NCBI GenBank assembly: GCA_002746935.1
Contig: PDRW01000031.1
Location: 1 to 64,000, forward strand
Length of the DNA stretch: 64,000 bases
Source of the DNA: Rhodobacterales bacterium
GTDB lineage: Bacteria; Pseudomonadota; Alphaproteobacteria; Rhodobacterales; Rhodobacteraceae
Direction: 5' to 3'
Under the pieces are notes generated by a model. That model was not told the DNA's origin. It made no database searches and worked only from the letters and a program-made list of their open reading frames with translations. Position 1 is the stretch's first letter, and the number at the start of each line of letters is the position of its first letter. A program made the position numbers and the translations under genes. This document shows, in pieces, positions 45,854-54,937 of this stretch.

Positions 45854-45888
45854 AAGCCCCGTCCGATCCCCCTTGCCGGACGGGGCTT
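45854..45888 (+). terminator. hairpin terminator after the Hint gene
   Basis: AAGCCCCGTCCG (45854-45865) and CGGACGGGGCTT (45877-45888) form a 12-bp perfect stem with an 11-nt loop. It lies between the Hint gene and the convergent HxlR gene and may serve both. Confidence 0.7.
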
Positions 45889-46034
45889 CGCCTGTTTCTG
45901 GTCCCGAAGCTTCGATCTCCGCCCGAAACCGGCAGGCGCGCAGGCGCAAGGCAGATTGCGGATTGCCGGATCGAAACTCCGGCCGGGTGCCTTTGTTTGC
46001 CGGGGCAGGAACGATCTGCGGCGTCCCGCATGAT

Positions 46035-46688
46035 CTATGCTGAAGCCTCCCGCCGCAGGGCGAACAGGTCTACAAAGCGCTGCGCCATTGCGGTATCTCC
46101 TGACACCCCGACCAGCCCCTGAGCCACAAGACCGGCCAGCGGCACCGGCCCATAGACGGCCATGGCCAGACTGTTGCCATCGCCCGACAGCACGAACTCT
46201 CCCGTGGCACGCTCCACCGCTTCGGGGCGCGGCGGGGCGTCGCCGGTCAGGTGCATGACAAACTGCTCCCCCCCCATGTCGAACCCCGCTTCGATCCGCT
46301 CCCCACGCGCCTCCGGCCGCACCATGCAAATCATCGACAGCATCAGCGCGGTCGGACTGATGAAGCGCGTCGGGTCATGGCCCGGCTGGCGCACACCCCA
46401 TTCGCACAGCGCCAGCAATACCGGCCGAAGGTCGCGCCCCGCCTCGGTCAGCGCGTAAATCCCCAGCCGCGTGTCATGGGCCACGACCCCCGCCTCGGCC
46501 AGTTGCTTCAGCCGCCCGGTCAGCACCCCCGCCGTGATCCCCGGCAGCCCGGCGCGGATCTGCTGAAACCGCTTCGGCGCCAGCATCAACTCCCGCACCA
46601 CCAGAAGCGCCCAGCGATCCCCGATCAGGTTCAGCGCATGGGCGGCGAGGCAGCCTTCGTCGTAGCGGGGTTTGGCGGGTTTAGTCAT
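46035..46688 (-). CDS. HxlR family transcriptional regulator
   Basis: A 217-aa regulator. The N-terminal HxlR winged helix is RYDEGCLAAHALNLIGDRWALLVVRELMLAPKRFQQIRAGLPGITAGVLTGRLKQLAEAGVV, with the conserved cysteine near the start (Cys13) that can act as redox or electrophile sensor in this family. The C-terminal ~110 residues form an extra domain resembling SCP2/sterol-carrier-like ligand domains found in some members. It is divergent from the DUF1428 gene with an 80-bp spacer and likely controls it. No Shine-Dalgarno sequence is seen. Confidence 0.88.
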   Translation of the reverse strand: MTKPAKPRYDEGCLAAHALNLIGDRWALLVVRELMLAPKRFQQIRAGLPGITAGVLTGRLKQLAEAGVVAHDTRLGIYALTEAGRDLRPVLLALCEWGVRQPGHDPTRFISPTALMLSMICMVRPEARGERIEAGFDMGGEQFVMHLTGDAPPRPEAVERATGEFVLSGDGNSLAMAVYGPVPLAGLVAQGLVGVSGDTAMAQRFVDLFALRREASA

Positions 46689-46768
46689 ATAAAAATGTTA
46701 CCAGTAGCTTTTTCATACCACAAGCCGTATCGTGAGGAACCAAAGCGATTCCCGACAGGAGGAAAACA
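46689..46768. promoter_or_regulatory. divergent promoter region hxlR-type gene/DUF1428
   Basis: An 80-bp AT-rich spacer containing both promoters and, by position, the HxlR operator. GTTACCAGTAGC and TCATACCAC elements are visible, but no clean palindrome. An AGGAGG sequence serves the DUF1428 gene. Confidence 0.4.
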
Positions 46769-47131
46769 ATGAGCTACTATTTCGGAACCATGGCCGCCGT
46801 GCCGACCGCCAACAAAGCGGCCTATCTGGAGCATTGCCGTGCGGCATGGCCGTTGCTCCGGAAATACGGCGCGCTGCGTCTGTTCGAGATCTGGGGCACC
46901 TCGATCCCCGATGGCGAGGTCACCGACATGAAACGCGCGGTGCAGGCGAAGCCGGATGAAACCGTGGTGATGAGCTGGATCGAATGGCCTGACCGCGCCA
47001 CCGGCGAGGCCGCCATGGCACAAATGCAAACCGACCCCGACGCGGCGGTTCTGGCCGACATGCCCCTTGATGGCAAACGCATGATCTTCGGCGGCTTCGA
47101 GCCGTTGTTCGACAGCGCGCAAGAGGGGTGA
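46769..47131 (+). CDS. DUF1428 family protein
   Basis: A 120-aa member of the DUF1428 (YbaA-like) family, a small dimeric alpha/beta-barrel fold. Typical elements are MSYYFGTMAAVPTANKAAYLEHCR, WGTSIPDGEVTDMKRAV and ETVVMSWIEWPDRATGEAAM, ending DGKRMIFGGFEPLF. The function is unknown, although relatives sit beside HxlR regulators. AGGAGGAAAACA precedes the start. It forms a divergent pair with the HxlR gene, suggesting induction by whatever that regulator senses. Confidence 0.88.
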   Translation: MSYYFGTMAAVPTANKAAYLEHCRAAWPLLRKYGALRLFEIWGTSIPDGEVTDMKRAVQAKPDETVVMSWIEWPDRATGEAAMAQMQTDPDAAVLADMPLDGKRMIFGGFEPLFDSAQEG

Positions 47132-47450
47132 GGGAACGCCGCCGCCACCCAAAGCCGCCACCCCATGAATGCGCGACGCTGGCCGCAATGGCCGCCGATC
47201 CCGACCGTGCCGGGCGCCATTGGCCCTGTCCCGAACCACCGCCGGGGCCTCTCCCGTTCGCCCGTTCACAAACCAATAAAGCGTTATGCGAAAAACCTGA
47301 CTCACCTGACGCTGCCTGAAATCAAAGATTTTGGGCGCGTCAGGTGATGCTCCTTGTATCAGGTATTTCGTCAAACGCTATAGGCGGCAGGTGCCTTGCG
47401 CTCTACCGCAAAGACCGGCGCCACCGGGGGCCGGCCCGTCGCATTCCGCT
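47132..47450. other. 319-bp gene-free region carrying MITE copy 1
   Basis: Between the DUF1428 stop and the small leftward gene there is no credible coding sequence. It holds the first copy of the 103-bp MITE-like element (47281-47383). Confidence 0.5.
47281..47383. mobile_element. MITE-like element, copy 1
   Basis: GCGTTATGCGAAAAACCTGA at the left, and on the minus strand AGCGTTTGACGAAATACCTGA-like sequence from the right end, form imperfect terminal inverted repeats (about 17 of 21 positions). Inside, CACCTGACGC and GCGTCAGGTG form a second hairpin. Nearly identical copies lie at 56146-56246 and 61089-61192. It is non-coding and only ~103 bp, so it must be mobilised in trans if at all. Confidence 0.8.
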
Positions 47451-47639
47451 TCAGTGGTGTGAGGTCGGTCGCCGCGCGGCGGTTCCCCGTGCCGGCAGCA
47501 TATCCGCAATCAACTCACTGTGAAGCTCGGGGTGCGAAAAGTCGAAGCTGCGCAGCAGGCGGAACAGCAGTTTCCGTCTGAGGGCCACTTCTTCCATGCT
47601 TGACGCAAGACCAAATCCCCCGCCATCGGTGTCCGTCAT
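47451..47639 (-). CDS. small hypothetical protein (62 aa)
   Basis: I do not recognise the family. The 62-aa product has a helical core SMEEVALRRKLLFRLLRSFDFSHPELHSELIADML and a short basic tail. Support comes from a strong GAGGAGGGG Shine-Dalgarno sequence just before ATG 47639 and from codon use typical of the genome. It stands alone between MITE copy 1 and the GFA gene. Confidence 0.5.
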   Translation of the reverse strand: MTDTDGGGFGLASSMEEVALRRKLLFRLLRSFDFSHPELHSELIADMLPARGTAARRPTSHH

Positions 47640-47904
47640 CGCACCCCTCCTCACGCTCCCGGGGAGGGCGCCATGGGCGCTGCCTCCTCGTCCGCTCCCC
47701 AACATCAAGCCCAGTATTTGCGGGAAATCTGGCCCGGTGATGGGAGAAACAGGGGATTTTTGGGATGTGAAAGAAACCTCCCGCGACGAGAAAGGCATTC
47801 CCGGGGCAAAAGCATGGCGTGCCGTCACGGAATTGCCGCAATACCCCGGATGGGGCCCTGGCGGATGTCACACGGGGGCCGCCTTCACGGGCGGGCCGTC
47901 CCGG

Positions 47905-48384
47905 TCACTTGCCAAGCGCGGCCCTGAACCGCGCATGGAGCGCCGGCGGCAGCACCTCGCTCGGCCGGTAGAAGCCTTCGAACACCGGGGTGCCGTCGGC
48001 GGGCAGTTCCAGCCAGGGCTGTTTGGTCGAGGTGAAGATATGCACCCCCGGAACCACGCCCGAGGTGTCCTCGAGCGTGCCCATGCGCACATAGGCAAAG
48101 GGCTCGGCCCCGTCCCGCGGGAATGTCGACCAGAGCGCCACCTGACAGCCGGGGCAGCGGCGCACCCGCTGGATGCCGCCGGACGCCGTCGCCAGATCCA
48201 CCGTGACCGGCGCGCCACGCACAAGCTCGACCCGCTCCGGTTCGATCACCCCGTTCAGCACGAAAGCCGAGCCCGTCTCGCGCTGGCACCAGGTGCAATG
48301 GCAGGCATGGACGATGATCGGGTCATCGGTGAGGCGATAGACCACCTCGCCGCAGGTGCAGCGACCTGTCCGGTCTTTACTCAT
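47905..48384 (-). CDS. GFA family protein (glutathione-dependent formaldehyde-activating enzyme-like)
   Basis: A 159-aa zinc-binding protein of the GFA/CENP-V family. Cysteine pairs that bind structural and catalytic zinc are visible: GRCTCGEV, HACHCTWCQRETGSAF and RCPGCQVALW. The family includes S-(hydroxymethyl)glutathione synthase, but most members have no proven activity. Start ATG 48384 (MSKDRTGRC) is fixed by the first zinc motif; its leader is built from a copy of the recurrent AGTATTT/CCAGGAAAAAGGG motif, which supplies the AAGGGAA near the start. Confidence 0.88.
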   Translation of the reverse strand: MSKDRTGRCTCGEVVYRLTDDPIIVHACHCTWCQRETGSAFVLNGVIEPERVELVRGAPVTVDLATASGGIQRVRRCPGCQVALWSTFPRDGAEPFAYVRMGTLEDTSGVVPGVHIFTSTKQPWLELPADGTPVFEGFYRPSEVLPPALHARFRAALGK

Positions 48385-48391
48385 ACCCGTT

Positions 48392-48415
48392 CCCTTTTTC
48401 CTGGCGAAAATACTC
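48392..48415 (-). repeat. recurrent intergenic motif, copy 3
   Basis: Minus strand GAGTATTTTCGCCAGGAAAA then AGGG, directly upstream of the GFA start codon and downstream of the terminator hairpin of the 5'-nucleotidase gene. Confidence 0.6.
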
Positions 48416-48423
48416 CGGGGGGT

Positions 48424-48444
48424 GCGGGGGGCAGCGCCCCCCGC
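48424..48444 (-). terminator. hairpin after the 5'-nucleotidase gene
   Basis: GCGGGGGGC-AGC-GCCCCCCGC, 9-bp perfect arms, 45 bp downstream of the 5'-nucleotidase stop on the minus strand. Confidence 0.6.
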
Positions 48445-48488
48445 GACTCGTCCGGGCATCAGCCCGGGCGAAATCCCTGTTCAAAGCC

Positions 48489-50051
48489 CTACTTCGCGGT
48501 GATCCGCCCGTCGGTGAACGGTGCGTAAGGCGTATGTTCGGCGAGATATTCCGCGGTCACATCGGCAAGATCGGGGCCGAAATCGTAGACCTTGGAAGCA
48601 TCGCCGAACATCTTGTAGCCGTCGCCGCCGTTGCGCACGTAGTTGTTCGACACCACACCATATTCCGCCGCAAGGTCGATCGGCGCCCCGCCGACCATCA
48701 CATCGGAAATCCGCGCCCCGGGCTCCGCGGCCGCGTCAAAGGTGTAGCTCATCCCCGCAACCTGCGGGAAACGGCCGGCGCCTTCCTCGAGCTGGCTGAC
48801 ACCGTTCTCCAGCGCATCGACGATGGTCTGACCGCTGACGAAGAAGGTCGACAGCGTGTTCTGGAACGGCAGCACCGTCACCACCTCGCCCATGGTGACC
48901 TCGCCCGCGTCGATCGAGGCGCGCAGGCCGCCGCCGTTCTGGATCGCGATGGTGATGCCCTGGTCCTTCACCCGGTCGAGCATGGCATCGGCCACGAGAT
49001 CGCCCATCGGGCATTCCATCGACCGGCAGGTATCGCGCGATCCGTCGATCATCTCGGCTGCCTCGGCCACGACCTTTGCCATCGCCTCTTCGACGGGTCC
49101 GGCAAGCTCGGCCACGCGGGCGACGATCTCGCTGTCTTCCCCGACGGAAGCATCAAGCAGGATGGTGTCGCCGGTCGCCGAAACCACCTTGCCTTCGTCA
49201 TTGAAGACCAGCGTCAGATGGCCGACATATTTCGAATAGGCATAGGCCTGTACCACCGGCACATCGCCCACCATCGTCGGATAGGCCATCGCGCCTTCCT
49301 CGGTGTTCGAGAATCTGGTGTGCGAATGGCCGCCCACCACGGCATCGAGCCCGGGCACCGACGCGGCGATCCGCATGTCCTTGGTCACGCCCACATGGGT
49401 GAGCGCGATGATCTTGTTCACGCCTTCGGCTTCCAACGCGGCGACATCGGCGGCCAGCGATTCGATCTCGTCCTGGAAGACCACGTTCGGCCCGGGCGAA
49501 GAGGTCTCGGTGGTGTCGGTCGCGAGCGCGCTCACGATGCCGATCTTCTCGCCGCCAACCTCCAGCACCACATAAGGCGTGACCTTGTCTTTCAGCAGGG
49601 TCGAGGCGCTGAGGTCGAGGTTGCCGGAGACAACCGGGAAGGAGGTCTTGTCGATGAGCTTGGCAAGGCCCTCGGGGCCGTCGTCGAACTCGTGGTTGCC
49701 CACGGCCATGGCGTCGAAGCCGATGCGTTCCATCATCTCGGCTTCCACATCGCCCTTGTAGGTGGTGTACATCAGCGAGCCCTGATACTGGTCGCCGGCG
49801 TCGAGCACGATCAGGTTCTGGCCCGCGAGCTCCTCGCGGAGCTGGTCGATCATGGTCTTGACCCGCGCCACACCGCCGAAACACTTGCCTTCGGCATTGT
49901 CCTCGGGCTTGCAGGTCGAATCGTATTTCGAGATCGGCTGGATGCGGCTGTGCAGATCGTTGATATGCACGATGTTGAGCGTGTAATCGGCAAAGGCGGT
50001 GCCGGACGTCAGCGCCAACGCGGCGGCGGAGGCGAGGAGACGGGTGTACAT
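48489..50051 (-). CDS. periplasmic 5'-nucleotidase/metallophosphatase (UshA family)
   Basis: A 520-aa exported enzyme. Signal peptide MYTRLLASAAALALTSGTAFA. N-terminal metallophosphatase: LNIVHINDLHSR, VLDAGDQYQGS, AVGNHEFDDG, ITLTHVGV-type motif (IALTHVGVTKD) and VVGGHSHTRF, together binding two metals. The C-terminal nucleotide-specificity domain contains TIAIQNGGGLRASIDAGEVTMGEVVTVLPFQNTL. It should remove phosphate from extracellular nucleotides and leave nucleosides for the BMP-type importers in this window. GGGAG precedes the start. It is monocistronic, with a terminator hairpin downstream. Confidence 0.93.
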   Translation of the reverse strand: MYTRLLASAAALALTSGTAFADYTLNIVHINDLHSRIQPISKYDSTCKPEDNAEGKCFGGVARVKTMIDQLREELAGQNLIVLDAGDQYQGSLMYTTYKGDVEAEMMERIGFDAMAVGNHEFDDGPEGLAKLIDKTSFPVVSGNLDLSASTLLKDKVTPYVVLEVGGEKIGIVSALATDTTETSSPGPNVVFQDEIESLAADVAALEAEGVNKIIALTHVGVTKDMRIAASVPGLDAVVGGHSHTRFSNTEEGAMAYPTMVGDVPVVQAYAYSKYVGHLTLVFNDEGKVVSATGDTILLDASVGEDSEIVARVAELAGPVEEAMAKVVAEAAEMIDGSRDTCRSMECPMGDLVADAMLDRVKDQGITIAIQNGGGLRASIDAGEVTMGEVVTVLPFQNTLSTFFVSGQTIVDALENGVSQLEEGAGRFPQVAGMSYTFDAAAEPGARISDVMVGGAPIDLAAEYGVVSNNYVRNGGDGYKMFGDASKVYDFGPDLADVTAEYLAEHTPYAPFTDGRITAK

Positions 50052-50146
50052 CTGGGGGCTCCCTGTTGTGATGATGAAAAGACAGTGCCTTGTCTTGGGT
50101 GCGGAGTCAAAACAACTGCCGCCCCCGGGGGCTGGTGAGCGGCGGG

Positions 50147-50190
50147 CACGCGATTGCGCAATCGCGTGACACGGCGCTTCGAAGCGCCGT
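50147..50190. repeat. two adjacent perfect palindromes
   Basis: CACGCGATTGC/GCAATCGCGTG (50147-50168, 22 bp, no loop) is followed two bases later by ACGGCGCTTC/GAAGCGCCGT (50171-50190, 20 bp). They lie in the divergent spacer between the 5'-nucleotidase and the DUF952-pyrD-arsC operon. There are no T-runs; they could be a cruciform, an mRNA-stabilising structure or binding sites. Confidence 0.75.
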
Positions 50191-50266
50191 CGCCCGCTCC
50201 TGCGCCACCCTGGGCGCTACCTTGGGGCGTCTTGACGAAACCGCCCCCCCTTGGCACACCCGCTTC

Positions 50267-50608
50267 ATGCTGATCTACAAGATCTTCCGCGCCTCCGAGT
50301 GGGAGGCCTTCGCCGCCGCGGGTGCGACCGCCGGCGCCCCCGTCGACCTCGAAGACGGCTATATCCATTTCTCCACCGCCACCCAGGCCCCCGAAACCGC
50401 GGCGAAATATTTCGCCGGCGCCGGGGGGCTCCGGCTGGTGGCCGTGGACACCGACCGGCTCGGTGCCGATCTGAAATGGGAACCCGCGCGGGGCGGCGCG
50501 CTGTTTCCGCATCTCTACCGGGAGCTTCGCGCGGCCGACGTTGCCTGGTCCTGTCCGCTGCCGTCCGGTCCCGGCGGCACCCACCTGTTCCCCGCGGAGA
50601 TGACATGA
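50267..50608 (+). CDS. DUF952 family protein
   Basis: A 113-aa protein of the DUF952 family: [15 protein letters not shown] at the start, [22 protein letters not shown] and [24 protein letters not shown] are the conserved parts. Structural relatives have an ADP-ribosyltransferase-like fold, but the family has no established activity. The Shine-Dalgarno site is poor. The stop overlaps the pyrD start (ATGA), and this order DUF952-pyrD is common in Rhodobacterales. Confidence 0.85.
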   Translation: MLIYKIFRASEWEAFAAAGATAGAPVDLEDGYIHFSTATQAPETAAKYFAGAGGLRLVAVDTDRLGADLKWEPARGGALFPHLYRELRAADVAWSCPLPSGPGGTHLFPAEMT

Positions 50609-51669
50609 CCCTTTACGAACGCTTCGGCATGTGGATGCTGCATCGCTTCGATGCCGAGACCTCGCACAGATTGTCGCTGATGGCGCTGAAGGCCGGTGTC
50701 GCGCCGATGCCGGGGCTCTACAGTTCCGACGTTCTGAAGACGACCGTGGCCGGGATGGCGCTGCCCAATCCGGTGGGCCTCGCCGCCGGTTACGACAAGA
50801 ATGCCGAGGTGGTGGACGCGCTCGCCCGCGCCGGTTTCGGCTTCATCGAAGCGGGCGCGATCACCCCGCGGCCGCAGCCCGGCAACCCGAAGCCACGGCT
50901 GTTCCGGCTCTACGAGGATGCGGCGATCATTAACCGGATGGGCTTCAACAACGCGGGCCAGGAGGCCGCGGCGCTGCGGCTGTCGCGCCGGTCGCACCAT
51001 CACCCGGTGCCGGTCGGGCTGAACCTCGGCGCCAACAAGGATTCGCCCGACCGCGCGGGCGATTTCGCCGAGGTGTTCAGGGCCTGCGGGCCTTATGTGG
51101 ATTTCGTGACCGTCAACGTGTCGTCGCCCAATACCGAGCGGCTGCGCGACTTGCAGGGTCCGGCGGCATTGAAAGCGCTTCTGGAGCGGGTGTTCGAGCT
51201 CCGCGAGGCGCAGGACAAATACACCCCCGTTCTGCTCAAGATCGCCCCGGACCTTGATGACGAGGCGCTTGAGGCGATCGTCGGGGTGGCGCGGTCGGTC
51301 CGCCTCGACGGGATCGTCGCCACCAACACCACGCTGGACCGCGAGGGGCTGGCCTCGCCCAACGCGCGTGAGGCCGGCGGGCTCTCCGGCAAGCCGCTGT
51401 TCGAAAAGAGCACCCGCGTGCTCGCCAAGCTTTCGGCGCTGACCCAGGGGCATCTGCCGCTGATCGGGGTCGGGGGGATCGGTTCGGCCGAGGATGCCTA
51501 TGCCAAGATCACCGCGGGCGCGGCGGCGGTGCAGATCTATTCGGCGCTGGTGTTCCACGGGCTCAGTCTGGTGGACGACATCACCCGCGGGCTCGAAGCG
51601 CTTCTGGTCCGCGACGGCTTTGCCCATGTGTCGGAAGCGGTGGGCACGAAAAGAGGAGACTGGCTGTGA
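50605..51669 (+). CDS. pyrD: quinone-dependent dihydroorotate dehydrogenase (class 2)
   Basis: A 354-aa FMN enzyme of pyrimidine biosynthesis, anchored to the inner membrane by its N-terminal helices ([25 protein letters not shown]), typical of class 2. Core motifs are [47 protein letters not shown] (catalytic Ser region), [11 protein letters not shown] and [32 protein letters not shown]. The start is fixed by the overlap with the DUF952 stop. The stop overlaps the GTG start of the arsC-like gene. Confidence 0.96.
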   Translation: MTLYERFGMWMLHRFDAETSHRLSLMALKAGVAPMPGLYSSDVLKTTVAGMALPNPVGLAAGYDKNAEVVDALARAGFGFIEAGAITPRPQPGNPKPRLFRLYEDAAIINRMGFNNAGQEAAALRLSRRSHHHPVPVGLNLGANKDSPDRAGDFAEVFRACGPYVDFVTVNVSSPNTERLRDLQGPAALKALLERVFELREAQDKYTPVLLKIAPDLDDEALEAIVGVARSVRLDGIVATNTTLDREGLASPNAREAGGLSGKPLFEKSTRVLAKLSALTQGHLPLIGVGGIGSAEDAYAKITAGAAAVQIYSALVFHGLSLVDDITRGLEALLVRDGFAHVSEAVGTKRGDWL

Positions 51670-52013
51670 GCGACGTGACCATCTGGCACAACCCGCGCTG
51701 TTCGAAAAGCCGCCAGGTGCTGGCGCTGCTGGAGGAGCGGGGCGTGACCCCGACCGTGCGCAAATATCTCGACGACGCGCCGGACGAGGCCGAAATCCGC
51801 GCGGCGCTGGCGGCGCTGGGGCTGCGGCCGATCGAGGCGATGCGGGTGAAGGAGACGGAATTCAAGGCGCTCGGGCTGACCCGCGACAGCGATGATGATG
51901 CGCTGATCCGCGCCATGGCCGAGGTGCCGAAGCTGATCGAACGGCCGATCGTGTTCAGCGGCGGCAAGGCACGGCTCGGGCGTCCGCCGGAACAGGTGCT
52001 CGAAATTCTCTGA
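51666..52013 (+). CDS. arsC: ArsC family arsenate reductase (glutaredoxin-type)
   Basis: A 115-aa thioredoxin-fold protein. Active-site motif [13 protein letters not shown] with Cys12, and the C-terminal [23 protein letters not shown] supplying the basic residues of the oxyanion site. It uses a GTG start (51666) that overlaps the pyrD stop as GTGA; ORF length and motif position support this. No arsenic transporter or arsR is adjacent, so housekeeping thiol reductase activity is also possible. Last gene of the DUF952-pyrD-arsC operon. Confidence 0.88.
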   Translation: MSDVTIWHNPRCSKSRQVLALLEERGVTPTVRKYLDDAPDEAEIRAALAALGLRPIEAMRVKETEFKALGLTRDSDDDALIRAMAEVPKLIERPIVFSGGKARLGRPPEQVLEIL

Positions 52014-52064
52014 ACGCGGTCCGAGCGGGGCGGCGCTTGCGAAAGCGCGCCCGTTTGACGGCCC

Positions 52065-52772
52065 CTACTGCCGCCGCACCCGGCGTTTCACCGCGGCCCG
52101 GCCCATCGGGCTGACGAGGGCCGCGAGGCCGAACCCCGCGCCGAAGCCTGCAAGATCGGCCACCCAGTCGAGCGAGCCGCCGACGAGCAGCGCAAACACC
52201 AGCTGGATCCCGGCGAGGAAGGCAATGAGTGTAAAGGCCTGCACGCCGGTCGCGCGCCCGGCGAGCCCCGACCAGAGCACGAAGGTAAACCCGCCGACGA
52301 GCCCATAGGCCCCCGGGTAGCCGCCGAACAGCACCACCGGCGTGTCCCAGACCAGCCAATAGGCCAGCGCCCCCACCACCGAGGCGCCGAGAAACACCAC
52401 CGGCACCGCCCATCCGCCCAGCACCTCGCCCACCAGCTTGCCGAGCGCGAGCACGAAGACCACGACGAACAGCGCATGGGTAAAGCTGCCATGGACGAAG
52501 GGATAGCTCAGCATCCGCGAGAGATATTCCCAGCGGACCACGTTGTTTTCCAGCATCCAGCGCATCAGCGGTTCGTGGAAGCCGTAGCGTTCCAGCGCGG
52601 CGAGGCGCCAGCCGGTCGCCTCCGGTCCGCCGATCAGCCCGGAATCGGCGGCGGTGAAGATCAGCTCCACCGCGAAGATCACCGCCGCGAGCAGCATCAC
52701 CTGCCACGGCATCGGGTTGAACGGCGGGGCATCGTGGTCTTGCGGGATCTGGTGGGGCAGGGGCGGTCTCAT
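52065..52772 (-). CDS. rhomboid-like membrane protein lacking catalytic residues
   Basis: A 235-aa protein with six membrane segments and rhomboid features: an L1-like segment with LSYPFVHGSFTHALFVVVFVLALGK (conserved HGSFxH-type motif) and the GxxxG-rich last helix. The catalytic Ser motif GxSG is GAYG (VLFGGYPGAYGLVGGFTF) and the catalytic His helix (usually AHxxGxxxG) reads VADLAGFGAGF. Both active residues therefore appear replaced (Ser to Tyr, His to Asp), so it is probably a pseudoprotease that binds rather than cuts membrane proteins. AAGGAACC precedes the start. It is divergent from trpS. Confidence 0.8.
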   Translation of the reverse strand: MRPPLPHQIPQDHDAPPFNPMPWQVMLLAAVIFAVELIFTAADSGLIGGPEATGWRLAALERYGFHEPLMRWMLENNVVRWEYLSRMLSYPFVHGSFTHALFVVVFVLALGKLVGEVLGGWAVPVVFLGASVVGALAYWLVWDTPVVLFGGYPGAYGLVGGFTFVLWSGLAGRATGVQAFTLIAFLAGIQLVFALLVGGSLDWVADLAGFGAGFGLAALVSPMGRAAVKRRVRRQ

Positions 52773-52852
52773 GAGGGTTCCTTGACGGTCGGTTCCGTGG
52801 CAGATAAGCGGGCCGGGCGCGGATTACCAGCGCAATACCAGCGGAGAAGCCC

Positions 52853-53875
52853 ATGTCCGAAGCCCAGTTCACCAAGCGCGTCTTTTCCGGGATCAAGCCC
52901 TCGGGCGGCATGACCCTCGGCAATTACCTCGGCGCGATCAAGCGCTGGGTGCAGATGCAGGGCGAGGATTACCAGACCATCTATTGCGTGGTGGACCTGC
53001 ATGCGATCACCGTCTGGCAGGCCCCCGACGAGCTCAGGCGTTCGACCCACGAGGTGGCCGCGGCGATGATCGCTTCGGGGATCGACCCGGCACAGTCGAT
53101 CCTGTTCAACCAGAGCCGGGTGTCGGCCCATGCCGAGCTCGGCTGGCTGCTCAATTGCGTCGCCCGGGTCGGCTGGATGAACCGGATGACCCAGTTCAAG
53201 GACAAGGCCGGCAAGAACGCCGAAAAGGTGTCGCTCGGGCTCTATGCCTATCCGGCGCTGATGGCGGCGGACATCCTCGCCTATCACGCCACCCATGTGC
53301 CGGTGGGCGAGGACCAGAAACAGCATGTCGAGTTGACCCGCGACATCGCGGCGAAGTTCAACCACGATTACGGCGTCGATTTCTTCCCGCTCACCGAACC
53401 GGTGATCGAAGGGCCGGGGATGCGGGTGATGAACCTGCGCGACGGCACGAAGAAGATGTCGAAATCCGGCGAGAGCGACATGGAGCGGATCAACATGCTC
53501 GACGATGCCGACCGGATCGCGAAGAAGTTCCGCAAGGCCCGCACCGACCCGGAGGCGCTGCCCTCGGAGATGGCGGGGCTGGAGGCGCGACCGGAGGCGA
53601 AGAACCTCGTGGAGATCTACGCCGCGCTGGCGGAGATGCCGGGCGAGGCGGTGCTGGCGGAATTCGGCGGTCAGGGCTGGGGCCGGTTCAAGCCGGCCTT
53701 GGCGGAGCTTGCGGTCGAGAAGCTGTCGCCGATCTCGGCGGAGATGAAACGGCTGATGGACGCCCCGGACGAGCTTGACGCGCTGCTGGCGACAGGCGCC
53801 GAAAAGGCCGCGGAGATCTCGGGGCCGGTGCTGGAGCGGACCTTCGGGATCATGGGCTTCGTCCGCGGGCGGTAA
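52853..53875 (+). CDS. trpS: tryptophanyl-tRNA synthetase
   Basis: A 340-aa class I aminoacyl-tRNA synthetase that charges tRNA-Trp. The HIGH-like motif appears as [16 protein letters not shown], the KMSKS motif as [15 protein letters not shown], and [10 protein letters not shown] and [18 protein letters not shown] are typical for bacterial TrpRS. GGAGAAG precedes ATG 52853. Essential housekeeping gene, no obvious operon partners. A copy of the recurrent intergenic motif follows about 40 bp after the stop. Confidence 0.97.
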   Translation: MSEAQFTKRVFSGIKPSGGMTLGNYLGAIKRWVQMQGEDYQTIYCVVDLHAITVWQAPDELRRSTHEVAAAMIASGIDPAQSILFNQSRVSAHAELGWLLNCVARVGWMNRMTQFKDKAGKNAEKVSLGLYAYPALMAADILAYHATHVPVGEDQKQHVELTRDIAAKFNHDYGVDFFPLTEPVIEGPGMRVMNLRDGTKKMSKSGESDMERINMLDDADRIAKKFRKARTDPEALPSEMAGLEARPEAKNLVEIYAALAEMPGEAVLAEFGGQGWGRFKPALAELAVEKLSPISAEMKRLMDAPDELDALLATGAEKAAEISGPVLERTFGIMGFVRGR

Positions 53876-53918
53876 AAGTCCCGGCGTTTAGCTCCCTTGT
53901 GGGTGTCCGGGCGCCGCA

Positions 53919-53944
53919 GGCGTATTTCTGCCAGGAAAAAGGGG
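53919..53944 (+). repeat. recurrent intergenic motif, copy 4
   Basis: GGCGTATTTCTGCCAGGAAA then AAGGGG, 44 bp after the trpS stop. Confidence 0.6.
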
Positions 53945-54064
53945 CTTTCCGGCGGGCGCGGTTGCGGGTGTTCGGGGCCGTCAGGGCCGGGGCGCCGGTC
54001 TGCGCGCTGGACCTCATCCCTCGCGGCGCCTAGTCTCGCGGGGGGCAATCCAAGGGAGGGAACC

Positions 54065-54937
54065 ATGGCGGTCGGCACCAACCTGCGCACCTATTTCGAA
54101 GGCAGTTGGCACGAGGGCGATGTGCCGGTCATGCGGGCGGGCGATCACGGGGCGTGGCTGGGCTCCACCGTGTTCGACGGCGCGCGCTATGTCGACGGGA
54201 TCGCACCGGATCTCGACAAGCACCTCGCCCGGGTGAACCGTTCGGCAGAGGCCCTGCTGATCACGCCCACGGTATCGGTCGAGGAGATGCTGGAGATCGT
54301 CTGGGAGGGGCTGCGGCTCTATCCGAAGGACGCGCCGGTCTATGTGCGGCCGATGTATTGGGGGATCGATTCCGCGACGCTGGGGATCCTGCCCAGCGAT
54401 CAGGCGACGGGTTTTGCGGTTTGTCTCGAGGTGGTGCCGATCGCGCCGGCCGGGGCCACCACCACGCTCGGCACCACCCGGTTCCGCCGTCCGGTGCTCG
54501 ACGATGCGGTGGTCAATGCCAAGGCGGGGTCGCTTTACCCCAACAACGCGCGGATGATCGCCGAGGTGTCGGCCAAGGGCTTCGGCAATGCGCTGGTGGC
54601 GGATGCGCTCGGCAATGTGGCCGAAAGCGCCAGCGCCAATGTGTTCATGGTGAAGGACGGGGTGCTGATGACGCCGGTGGCCAACGGCACCTTCCTCTCC
54701 GGCATCACCCGGGCGCGGCACATTTCCAATGCCCGCGCCGCCGGGATCGAGGTGCAGGAAACGGTGCTGACGTTTGAGGATTTCCGTGGCGCCGACGAGG
54801 TGTTTTTGTCGGGGAACATGCACAAGGTGACCCCGGTCACCGAGTTCGAGGGGACGCATTACCGGCATGGCCCGGTCACCGAACGGCTGCGCGACCTCTA
54901 CTGGGACTGGGCCCACGCCGAGGCGGGGCGGCCCTGA
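54065..54937 (+). CDS. branched-chain amino acid aminotransferase (class IV)
   Basis: A 290-aa PLP enzyme of fold type IV. Lys153 in VVNAKAGSLYPNNARMI is the Schiff-base residue; GSTVFDGARYVDG at the N terminus and AESASANVFMVKDGVLMTP with TFLSGITRARHI are typical of IlvE-like enzymes. It interconverts Leu/Ile/Val and their 2-oxo acids; a D-amino-acid aminotransferase or aminodeoxychorismate lyase relative is less likely. GGGAGGGA lies upstream of ATG 54065. It is monocistronic. Confidence 0.9.
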   Translation: MAVGTNLRTYFEGSWHEGDVPVMRAGDHGAWLGSTVFDGARYVDGIAPDLDKHLARVNRSAEALLITPTVSVEEMLEIVWEGLRLYPKDAPVYVRPMYWGIDSATLGILPSDQATGFAVCLEVVPIAPAGATTTLGTTRFRRPVLDDAVVNAKAGSLYPNNARMIAEVSAKGFGNALVADALGNVAESASANVFMVKDGVLMTPVANGTFLSGITRARHISNARAAGIEVQETVLTFEDFRGADEVFLSGNMHKVTPVTEFEGTHYRHGPVTERLRDLYWDWAHAEAGRP

